In this document: positions 15,989-21,752 of the stretch, piece after piece
Numbering within the stretch: position 1 is the stretch's first letter
Layout: each line of letters starts with the position of its first letter
Source of the DNA: Prolixibacteraceae bacterium
GTDB lineage: Bacteria; Bacteroidota; Bacteroidia; Bacteroidales; Prolixibacteraceae
Assembly (NCBI GenBank): GCA_003537645.1
Contig: DPRM01000062.1
Location: forward strand, 1 to 21,752
DNA length: 21,752 bases
Direction of reading: 5' to 3'
Position numbers and translations under genes: made by a program
The notes under the pieces: generated by a model
What the model was told of the DNA's origin: nothing
Databases searched by the model: none
Seen by the model: only the letters and a program-made list of their open reading frames with translations

Positions 15989-16540
15989 ATGAAAATGAAA
16001 TTAACCTTGGTTGCTGTACTGTTTTTCGCGTTGACAACCATTGCAATTGCAGCCAATCCTACAAAAGGAACAGCTCAAACAAAAGAAGTAAAAATCGGGC
16101 TGAACATTGGTGACAAAGCTCCCGAAATTATCGAAAAAGGAATTGATGGCAAAGACATTACGTTATCGTCGCTCAAAGGGAAACTAGTGCTCATCGATTT
16201 CTGGGCAGCGTGGTGTGGCCCTTGCCGGAGAGAAAATCCGACTGTAGTGGCAACCTACGAAAAGTTCAAAGATTCAAAATTCACAAATGGCAAAGGATTC
16301 ACCGTTTTCGGCGTTTCGCTCGATAAAGACAAAACTGCATGGGAGCAAGCCATCAAAACCGACAAGCTTATTTGGGAATATCATGTAAGCGACTTGCAGG
16401 GCTGGAACTCAAAATATGCTGCTGTTTATGGTGTACGCGGTATTCCGGCTAACTTTCTGATTGACGGAGACGGTATTATTGTTGGTAAAAACCTACGCGG
16501 CCCCGCATTGGAACAAGCAATTTCGGCACTTCTGAAATAA
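15989..16540 (+). CDS. Exported TlpA/ResA-like thioredoxin-fold protein
   Basis: The 183-residue protein has an N-terminal signal sequence (MKMK, hydrophobic 5-20, probable cleavage after about residue 21-22 at IAIAA). A redoxin domain spans about 36-182: APEIIEKGIDGKDITL lead-in, active site WCGPC with Cys76 and Cys79, and the cis-Pro loop GVRGIPANF (Pro153). The SSLKGKLVLIDFWAAWCGPC layout is typical of TlpA/ResA-type thiol-disulfide reductases, which act in the periplasm in cytochrome c maturation or general disulfide reduction. The lack of an obvious lipobox suggests a soluble periplasmic form. It appears monocistronic: it has its own -7 element and is followed by a strong terminator. The specific partner is unknown. 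Confidence 0.92.
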   Translation: MKMKLTLVAVLFFALTTIAIAANPTKGTAQTKEVKIGLNIGDKAPEIIEKGIDGKDITLSSLKGKLVLIDFWAAWCGPCRRENPTVVATYEKFKDSKFTNGKGFTVFGVSLDKDKTAWEQAIKTDKLIWEYHVSDLQGWNSKYAAVYGVRGIPANFLIDGDGIIVGKNLRGPALEQAISALLK

Positions 16541-16563
16541 TACCAGATAGTAAAATAACCAGG

Positions 16564-16596
16564 AAAGGGCAGTTCATAAAGTGGACTGCCCTTTTT
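16564..16596 (+). terminator. Rho-independent terminator of the TlpA-like gene
   Basis: Arms AAAGGGCAGT (16564-16573) and ACTGCCCTTT (16585-16594) form a perfect 10-bp stem with an 11-nt loop, ending in a T5 run (16592-16596). It lies 24 bp after the gene's stop. Confidence 0.9.
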
Positions 16597-16613
16597 GCGT
16601 TAAAATTCAACAA

Positions 16614-16667
16614 TGGCAGTTATCAATTATTTAAAATGCCAATTTGTCAAATATCACATCAATGGCA
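16614..16667. promoter_or_regulatory. Repeated TGNCA half-sites upstream of grpE (possible heat-shock operator)
   Basis: Four TGNCA pentamers lie in 54 bp: TGGCA (16614-16618), TGCCA (16637-16641), TGTCA (16645-16649) and TGGCA (16663-16667). The middle two form a TGNCA-N3-TGNCA palindrome that covers the TTG of the promoter. The outer two sit in identical 10-bp copies of CAATGGCAGT (16611-16620, 16660-16669). The binding protein is unknown. No CIRCE element was seen. Confidence 0.5.
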
Positions 16668-16676
16668 GTATATTTG
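16644..16676 (+). promoter_or_regulatory. Promoter of grpE-dnaJ
   Basis: TTG (16644-16646), a 22-nt spacer and TATATTTG (16669-16676), a full -7 match. The predicted start near 16683 gives a leader of about 29 nt before the grpE ATG. Confidence 0.6.
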
Positions 16677-16711
16677 CAACTCCGAAAACCAAATTATAAA
16701 ATTCAGTTACT

Positions 16712-17296
16712 ATGACAGAAGATAAAGCCAAAGTTAACGGGGAACTTGAAAATGAAACGCCGGAAGTAGTTGAACAGCAAGAAGATTCGGCACAACACAA
16801 AAAAGAATCAAAAAAAGATAAGGCACACAAAAAGAGTAAAGCTGAAGAGCAACTTGAGATAGCAGAATCGGATTTGCTGGAACTGAAAGACAGACATATC
16901 CGGTTACAGGCTGAATTCGACAATTACCGGAAACGTACCCTGAAAGAACGTATGGAATTGATGAAATCAGCTAACGAAAGCCTGTTAATCAACATCTTGC
17001 CTGTGATTGACGATTTCGACCGTGCAATGCAAACACTTGATTTGGATGAGGACGAAAGCCATGTAAAATCAGGTGTAAAATTGATTTACAACAAATTTCA
17101 GGAGTTCCTGAAACAAAACGGAGTGAAAGAAATTGAAGCAAAAGAGCAGAATTTTGATACCGATCTGCACGAAGCAATCACAAAGATACCTGCACCTTCA
17201 GAAGAATTAAAAGGTAAAATTGTGGATGTGGTACAAAAAGGTTATTTCCTGAATGACAAAATTATACGGTTCTCAAAAGTAATTATTGGCGAATAA
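16712..17296 (+). CDS. grpE: Nucleotide exchange factor GrpE
   Basis: The 194-residue GrpE releases ADP from DnaK and so resets the Hsp70 cycle. The N-terminal 45 residues are highly charged and likely disordered. A long coiled coil follows (about 48-90, EEQLEIAESDLLELKDRHIRLQ) with the family stretch AEFDNYRKRT. Then come the four-helix region (NILPVIDDFDRAM) and the C-terminal beta-wing (VDVVQKGYFLNDKIIRFSKVIIG). It is the first gene of a grpE-dnaJ pair with a 22-bp gap; dnaK is not in the window. The promoter carries TGNCA repeats, which fits heat-shock-type control. Confidence 0.98.
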   Translation: MTEDKAKVNGELENETPEVVEQQEDSAQHKKESKKDKAHKKSKAEEQLEIAESDLLELKDRHIRLQAEFDNYRKRTLKERMELMKSANESLLINILPVIDDFDRAMQTLDLDEDESHVKSGVKLIYNKFQEFLKQNGVKEIEAKEQNFDTDLHEAITKIPAPSEELKGKIVDVVQKGYFLNDKIIRFSKVIIGE

Positions 17297-17318
17297 GCCA
17301 GATTTTATTAGAACGAAA

Positions 17319-18470
17319 ATGACAAAACGCGATTTTTACGAAATTCTTGGGGTCAGCAAAACGGCAAGCGCCGATGAAATTAAGAAGGCCTACCGACAAA
17401 AAGCCATCCAGTTTCACCCTGACAAAAACCCGGGAAATAAAGAAGCCGAAGAAAAATTCAAGGAAGCTGCCGAAGCTTACGAGATTTTGAGTAATCCTGA
17501 AAAACGGCAGCGATACGACCAGTTTGGGCACAAAGGAATGGGCGGCAATGCAGGTTTTGGCGGACACGACATGTCGATGGACGATATTTTCTCGATGTTT
17601 GGCGACATTTTTGGAGGAGGTGGGTTCAGCGGATTTGGAGGTTTTGGAGGAGGCTCTCGCAGCCGTGGACCACGCCAGCATCGCGGATCCGATCTTCGTG
17701 TAAAAGTCACGCTTAATTTGGTTGAAGTTTTAAACGGAGTTGAGAAGAAAATCAAAGTTAAAAAATATGTGCCCTGCAACCATTGCAGTGGTACCGGCGC
17801 TCAGGGCGGATCGTCCTATTCAAATTGCTCAACCTGTAAAGGCAGCGGACACGTAACCCGCATTCAGAACACAATGCTCGGTCAGATGCAAACCACATCG
17901 GCCTGTCCCACCTGCAATGGCGAAGGACAGATTATTACCAACAAATGTGTTCATTGCCAGGGCGAAGGAGTTGTTCGCGACGAAGAAGTAATCTCGATCA
18001 GAATACCTGCCGGTGTTGGCGAAGGAATGCAGCTTAACGTTGCCGGAAAAGGAAATGCCGGACGCAGAAGTGGAATCAACGGCGATTTATTTGTTGTTAT
18101 CCAGGAAGACGAACATCCGGAATTGATACGCGACGGGAACAATCTGATTTACAATCTTTTTGTTACTTTTCCTGAAATAGTACTCGGAACCACCAAAGAA
18201 ATCCCGGCAGTTGACGGCAAAGTAAAAGTGAAGATTGAAGCAGGAACACAGCCTGAAAAAATACTTCGCCTGCGCGGAAAAGGATTGCCCGATGTGAACG
18301 GCTACGGAAAAGGAGATTTGCTTGTTCGTGTTCATGTTTGGATACCCAAGAAAATAAATTCAGACGAACGAAAAATACTTGAAAAGCTTCAGACTTCGGC
18401 AAGTTTTATTGATGGACCAGACCAAAGCGACCGTAATTTCTTCGAAAAAATGAGGGATATTTTTGACTAG
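17319..18470 (+). CDS. dnaJ: Chaperone protein DnaJ (type I Hsp40)
   Basis: DnaJ delivers unfolded proteins to DnaK and stimulates its ATPase. From the chosen ATG at 17319 the protein is 383 residues. It has a J domain (about 1-70) with HPD at 33-35, a Gly/Phe-rich linker (GFGGHDMSMDDIFSMFGDIF), four zinc-binding CxxCxGxG repeats (CNHCSGTG, CSTCKGSG, CPTCNGEG, CVHCQGEG), and the two C-terminal substrate domains. All type I features are intact. The open frame extends upstream to 17286, overlapping grpE, but MTKRDFYEILGV is the standard DnaJ N-terminus and leaves a 22-bp gap. Transcription probably starts before grpE and ends at the hairpin at 18491-18541. Confidence 0.98.
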   Translation: MTKRDFYEILGVSKTASADEIKKAYRQKAIQFHPDKNPGNKEAEEKFKEAAEAYEILSNPEKRQRYDQFGHKGMGGNAGFGGHDMSMDDIFSMFGDIFGGGGFSGFGGFGGGSRSRGPRQHRGSDLRVKVTLNLVEVLNGVEKKIKVKKYVPCNHCSGTGAQGGSSYSNCSTCKGSGHVTRIQNTMLGQMQTTSACPTCNGEGQIITNKCVHCQGEGVVRDEEVISIRIPAGVGEGMQLNVAGKGNAGRRSGINGDLFVVIQEDEHPELIRDGNNLIYNLFVTFPEIVLGTTKEIPAVDGKVKVKIEAGTQPEKILRLRGKGLPDVNGYGKGDLLVRVHVWIPKKINSDERKILEKLQTSASFIDGPDQSDRNFFEKMRDIFD

Positions 18471-18490
18471 CAAGTTATTCAAATCAGCAT

Positions 18491-18541
18491 AAAAAAAGCT
18501 GCCTGAAGATTGAAATGATATAATCTTCAGGCAGCTTTTTT
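18491..18541. terminator. Bidirectional intrinsic terminator between dnaJ and mltG
   Basis: A perfect 20-bp stem (left arm 18492-18511 containing AGCTGCCTGAAGATT, right arm 18522-18541) with a 10-nt loop is flanked by A7 on the left and T6 on the right. It works for dnaJ on the plus strand and mltG on the minus strand. Confidence 0.93.
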
Positions 18542-18586
18542 CTTTGAATCTCACCTAAACAACAGATTTTCAGGCTTAAACAAAAA

Positions 18587-19669
18587 TTATTTGAAAACCT
18601 CCATTGAGTCGAGCGCTGCTCTGTATTTCCGCGCGTTTTCGTTGTGACCTGATAAAGTCTTCGAAAAGTTGTGGTATCCCGAAAAATCTTCACGGGCACA
18701 CATATAAATATACGATGTCTTCGCAGCGTTCAAAACCGATTCAATGCTCGATAATTCCGGAAAATTAATCGGGCCAGGAGGCAATCCCGGATATTTATAA
18801 GTGTTGTATGGAGAATCGATCTCGAGATGACTGTTCAAAACTCGCTTTATCCTGAAATTACCCAAGGCAAACTTTACCGTCGGATCAGCCTGCAAAGGCA
18901 TTCCGCGTTTAATCCGGTTCAGGTACAAACCGGCGACAACAGGTTTTTCATCATTCTTGTTTGTTTCTTCCTGAACGATGGATGCCACAGTCATCACTTC
19001 TTCGGGAGTAAGGCCTAATTCCTGAGCTTTGGCTCTTCGCTCTTCGCTCCAGAAACGTTTGTATTCCATCGACATACGTTCCAAAAACTGGTCGGAAGTT
19101 GTTGTCCAGTAGAATTCGTAGGTATTCGGAATAAACATGCAATGAAATGTATTTTCGTTGAAGCCAAATTTTGCATGAACCGCCGGATCTTTGAACTTTT
19201 CAATCAACTCTAAAGAATCGGGTTCAATGTATTTTGAAACTGCTCCAGCCAATTCACCAATAAACCGCAAATTATTAAACGTAACCATAACTGGTTGCTG
19301 TTGACCAGACCTTAGCATATTCAAAATTTCATTGGTATTCAACCCCTTATCAAGCAAATACTTACCGGGCTTAATCAGTTCATTATACTTTTTGCGCTTG
19401 GCCACCCATTCAAAAGCTTTGTAATTCGAAATGATCTGATGCTTCTTCAGACTGTCAATCACCTGTTCATAAGTCGCATTCAGTGGAATAATAATACTTC
19501 CGGGTGTGTGAATATTTTCATCAAAAATGTAGTGATAAATCTGGTAAGCACGAAATCCGGCAACTGAAACAGCAAGCACAAAAACAATGAGGAACCATTT
19601 ATTTAATCTGGGAAACAACATAATCCTTCCTTTTTTGATTAGATCCATAAGGTTTCGGTTTTTTTGCAT
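18587..19669 (-). CDS. mltG: Endolytic murein transglycosylase MltG
   Basis: MltG is an inner-membrane enzyme that cleaves nascent glycan strands and is thought to terminate their growth. From the chosen start the protein is 360 residues. It has a short cytoplasmic N-terminus, one membrane segment (WFLIVFVLAVSVAGF), a LysM-like region, and a YceG/MltG catalytic domain with ASIVQEETNKNDE (the Glu before Thr aligns with the catalytic Glu of E. coli MltG), GLYLNRIKRGMPLQADPTVKFAL, SPYNTYKYPGLPPGPI and the final TLSGHNENARKYR. The frame is open to 19747, but the extra residues do not look like MltG. ATGs at 19669, 19648 and 19621 are all possible starts. A -7-like TACTTTG lies at 19694-19688, favouring 19669 or 19648. 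It is single-gene, divergent from fprA. Confidence 0.93.
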   Translation of the reverse strand: MQKNRNLMDLIKKGRIMLFPRLNKWFLIVFVLAVSVAGFRAYQIYHYIFDENIHTPGSIIIPLNATYEQVIDSLKKHQIISNYKAFEWVAKRKKYNELIKPGKYLLDKGLNTNEILNMLRSGQQQPVMVTFNNLRFIGELAGAVSKYIEPDSLELIEKFKDPAVHAKFGFNENTFHCMFIPNTYEFYWTTTSDQFLERMSMEYKRFWSEERRAKAQELGLTPEEVMTVASIVQEETNKNDEKPVVAGLYLNRIKRGMPLQADPTVKFALGNFRIKRVLNSHLEIDSPYNTYKYPGLPPGPINFPELSSIESVLNAAKTSYIYMCAREDFSGYHNFSKTLSGHNENARKYRAALDSMEVFK

Positions 19670-19784
19670 AAAAATAGTCATTTCATTCAAAGTACCTAAA
19701 CTGAGTATGTAACTGCAAGTCGACGGCCAGCCATAAAAACTAATCAAATATTTGTAATCTTTATCTTAAATTCTGAAGTAACAA

Positions 19785-19804
19785 AATTCAGTGCTATCTG
19801 AATT
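19785..19804. promoter_or_regulatory. Operator-like palindrome upstream of fprA
   Basis: AATTCAG (19785-19791) and CTGAATT (19798-19804) form a perfect 7-bp inverted repeat around a 6-bp spacer, TGCTAT. It lies 55 bp before the fprA ATG and just upstream of an imperfect -7 box, TATTTTCG (19818-19825). It has the geometry of a dimeric regulator site; the regulator is unknown. Confidence 0.45.
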
Positions 19805-19859
19805 GACCGAATTTGCTTATTTTCGCAACGATATAAACACTTCATCAAAACATTTCCTT

Positions 19860-21047
19860 ATGCATAAGGTTAATTTAGCCGAAAACATTTACTACGTGGG
19901 ATTCAATGATCGCAAAACCCACCTTTTCGAAAATATCTGGCCCATTCCAAAGGGAGTTTCCTACAACTCATACCTTATTGTTGATGAAAAGATTGCGCTG
20001 ATCGACACGGTAGAGCGTTCATATATTGACGATTATCTCGACCAAATTGCAATACTAACCGAAGGCAGGCAGGTTGATTACCTGATCATCAACCACATGG
20101 AGCCCGACCATTCAGGAGCATTGAAAGCAGTTATTTCGCGCTACCCCAATATCACGCTGGTAGGAAATAAAAAGACTTTCGAAATGGCCGCCAATTTTTA
20201 CCAGGTTAACCATCAAATGCTGGAAGTTTATGACGATTCAGAACTTTCACTTGGAAAATGCAACCTGCAGTTTACAACCATACCGATGGTACACTGGCCT
20301 GAAACAATGGTTACCTACGAATCGACCAATAAAATCCTGTTCACGGGAGATGCCTGTGGAAGCTATGGCACCCTTGACGGTGGAATTTTTGACGACGAGC
20401 TGGACTATACACTTTACGAGGAAGAAATTGTTCGGTATTTCTCGAACATCGTTGGTAAATACTGCCCGCATACACAACGTGCCCTGAAAAAAATTGCCAA
20501 ATACGAAATCAAGATGATCGCTGCTACACACGGCATGATCTGGCGGTCGCACATCGACTATATACTCGAAAAGTATCAGCAATTGAGTACCTACCAAACC
20601 GAACCCGGAGCTGTGGTGGTTTATGGCTCAATGTACGGTAATACAGCAAAAATGGCCGAAATTATTGCCCGTCAGTTGGCTGTAAGAGGAATAAAAAATA
20701 TTCGGGTTTACGATTCTTCAAAAACGCATCCGTCGTTCATTATCAGCGATATATTTAAATACAAGGCTTTAATACTGGGAAGTGCGGCTTATAACAATGC
20801 CATGTTCCCAACAGTAGAAACTTTACTGACAACCATCAGGCACATGGGAATTAAAAACCATTTGCTCGGCATTTTTGGTTCGTACAGCTGGAACGGCGGC
20901 GGAGTTAAAAACCTGATGAAATTTGCCGAAGAAATTCAATGGGAAATGGTGGGAGAACCTTTGGAAGAAAAAGGTGCCATGAAAGCCGATCATTTTAACA
21001 AATATGTTGATCTGGCAAATGCCATTGCCGATAAGTTACTGGCATAA
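19860..21047 (+). CDS. fprA: Flavodiiron protein (FprA/ROO-type oxygen or NO reductase)
   Basis: This is a 395-residue A-type flavodiiron protein. The N-terminal metallo-beta-lactamase-like domain (about 1-245) carries the diiron ligands His79, Glu81 and Asp83 in HMEPDHSGAL, His145 in MVHWPETM, Asp164 in TGDACGSYG and His224 in ATHGMIWR; all are present. The C-terminal flavodoxin domain (about 250-395) has the FMN phosphate loop YGSMYGNTAKMAE. These cytoplasmic enzymes reduce O2 to water and/or NO to N2O in anaerobes and microaerophiles. No rubredoxin gene is nearby. The frame opens at 19791, but the ATG at 19860 (MHKVNLAENIYYVGFNDRKTHLFENI) matches the family start. A terminator follows. A palindrome upstream suggests regulated expression. 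Confidence 0.96.
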   Translation: MHKVNLAENIYYVGFNDRKTHLFENIWPIPKGVSYNSYLIVDEKIALIDTVERSYIDDYLDQIAILTEGRQVDYLIINHMEPDHSGALKAVISRYPNITLVGNKKTFEMAANFYQVNHQMLEVYDDSELSLGKCNLQFTTIPMVHWPETMVTYESTNKILFTGDACGSYGTLDGGIFDDELDYTLYEEEIVRYFSNIVGKYCPHTQRALKKIAKYEIKMIAATHGMIWRSHIDYILEKYQQLSTYQTEPGAVVVYGSMYGNTAKMAEIIARQLAVRGIKNIRVYDSSKTHPSFIISDIFKYKALILGSAAYNNAMFPTVETLLTTIRHMGIKNHLLGIFGSYSWNGGGVKNLMKFAEEIQWEMVGEPLEEKGAMKADHFNKYVDLANAIADKLLA

Positions 21048-21070
21048 TCTTTCAATATAAATTATAGAAC

Positions 21071-21109
21071 AGGGCCGTTTGTCTATTGACAGATGGCTCT
21101 TACTTTTTT
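21071..21109 (+). terminator. Rho-independent terminator of fprA
   Basis: AGGGCCGTTTGTC (21071-21083) and GACAGATGGCTCT (21088-21100) pair over 13 bp, with three G-U wobbles in RNA, around a TATT loop. They are followed by TAC and T6. The hairpin lies 23 bp after the fprA stop. The remaining sequence up to 21300 holds no gene that I can support. Confidence 0.75.
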
Positions 21110-21307
21110 ATAGGAGTATCCGTAATATTATTCAATGACATAAAAGTCATCAAATTTCATTCATTCAGGCAATGGCAAAAGAATGACTACCAAATGACTG
21201 ACGCGAAATGCCAAATAGTTGTACAAACAGTCAAGTATTTCTTTAATCCGATCGAAAAAATGTGTAAAACTATTTCTCTTTTCCGAAGGATATCCGGAGG
21301 GAGAAAA

Positions 21308-21315
21308 TATCTTTG
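21308..21315 (+). promoter_or_regulatory. Candidate -7 element before the DUF4494 gene
   Basis: TATCTTTG matches TAnnTTTG fully and lies 21 bp before the ATG. The -33 region has only T-rich sequence. A GGATATCC palindrome (21288-21295) lies in the spacer. Confidence 0.45.
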
Positions 21316-21336
21316 CAGATCAAAAAAATTAGACGT

Positions 21337-21752
21337 ATGCAAACCTGGTTCGAGTGTAAAGTAAAATATGTAAAAATCGACGACGACGGTCGTGAACGCA
21401 AAGTCAGCGAAGTATATCTGGTTGATGCGGTGTCGTTTACTGATGCCGAGACACGCATCATTCAGCAAATGGAAACCATGGTTCGCGGCGAATTTATGGT
21501 TGACAACATCAAAAAATCGAATATCGTTGAAATATACCCGCACGAAAACGGCGAATGGTGGTACAAAGCAAGGATTGGTATCGTGACCATCGACGAAAAA
21601 GCCGGAAAAGAGAAGAAAATCAACAACTATTTCCTGGTTGCGGCCGACGATCTGAAACAGGCGCTTCAACGCCTCGAAGAAGGACTTTCTTACATTCTGG
21701 TACCTTATCAGACTTCCTCGCTGGCCATTTCAACTATCGTTGATGTTTTCCC
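21337..21752 (+). CDS. DUF4494 family protein (partial; 3' end outside window)
   Basis: The ATG at 21337 starts MQTWFECKVKYVKIDDDGRERK and the frame is open to the window edge, giving 138 codons. It is a small soluble protein without signal peptide or membrane segment. The pattern of beta strands and one helix (SFTDAETRIIQQM), with the later WWYKARIGIVTIDEKAGKEKK, fits DUF4494, a widespread Bacteroidota family of unknown function. The family is short (about 150-190 residues), so most of the gene is present. No function is proposed. Its own -7 element suggests it is not co-transcribed with fprA. Confidence 0.85.
   Translation, partial: MQTWFECKVKYVKIDDDGRERKVSEVYLVDAVSFTDAETRIIQQMETMVRGEFMVDNIKKSNIVEIYPHENGEWWYKARIGIVTIDEKAGKEKKINNYFLVAADDLKQALQRLEEGLSYILVPYQTSSLAISTIVDVF

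Noticed and set aside
17286..17318. Longer dnaJ start overlapping the end of grpE
   Set aside because: The extra 11 residues precede the standard MTKRDFYEILGV start and are not DnaJ-like.
21086..21364. 92-codon ORF between fprA and DUF4494
   Set aside because: It overlaps the fprA terminator and the DUF4494 start and has no family-like sequence; likely chance.

Overview
This 21.75 kb window looks like ordinary chromosome from a member of the Bacteroidota, most likely Bacteroidia (Bacteroidales or Marinilabiliales; the order is inference). The evidence is the gene content: a str operon in the order rpsL-rpsG-fusA-rpsJ with no tuf, an EF-G paralogue of the EF-G2 type, a secreted protein with a type IX (T9SS) type B sorting domain, DUF4290 next to murA, and DUF4494. 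Several genes are also preceded by the Bacteroidota promoter signature TTG-N17-23-TAnnTTTG, and recognisable Shine-Dalgarno sequences are largely absent. The DNA is moderately AT-rich, intergenic spaces are short, and no insertion sequence, phage gene, CRISPR array, tRNA or rRNA was seen.

Layout: (1) 1-3318, minus strand: rpsL, rpsG, fusA and the start of rpsJ, with two candidate tandem promoters at 3365-3470. (2) 3541-7107, minus strand: a two-gene export unit, a C39-peptidase ABC transporter followed by an HlyD-type adaptor, probably exporting double-glycine-leader peptides; no substrate gene is visible. (3) 7108-7641: an AT-rich gap with a good promoter and an operator-like palindrome for the next gene. 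(4) 7642-9798, plus strand: an EF-G paralogue with altered GTPase motifs. (5) 9888-11216, minus strand: a T9SS cargo protein, convergent with the EF-G paralogue across a shared terminator. (6) 11355-13697: a UvrD/PcrA helicase. (7) 13862-15857: DUF4290 and murA, whose catalytic Cys is replaced by Asp. (8) 15989-16540: an exported TlpA-like thioredoxin. (9) 16712-18470: grpE-dnaJ, with a heat-shock-like promoter carrying repeated TGNCA half-sites. (10) 18587-19669, minus strand: the lytic transglycosylase mltG. (11) 19860-21047: the flavodiiron protein fprA, with a palindrome upstream. (12) 21337-end: a DUF4494 protein cut by the window edge.

The common themes are translation (str operon, EF-G and its paralogue), envelope growth (murA, mltG), and proteostasis or stress (grpE-dnaJ, TlpA, FprA). 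I did not find an obviously new multi-gene system. The points most worth a second look are the EF-G paralogue with its palindrome-overlapped promoter, the Cys-to-Asp MurA, the orphan C39 exporter, and the operator-like repeats before grpE and fprA.
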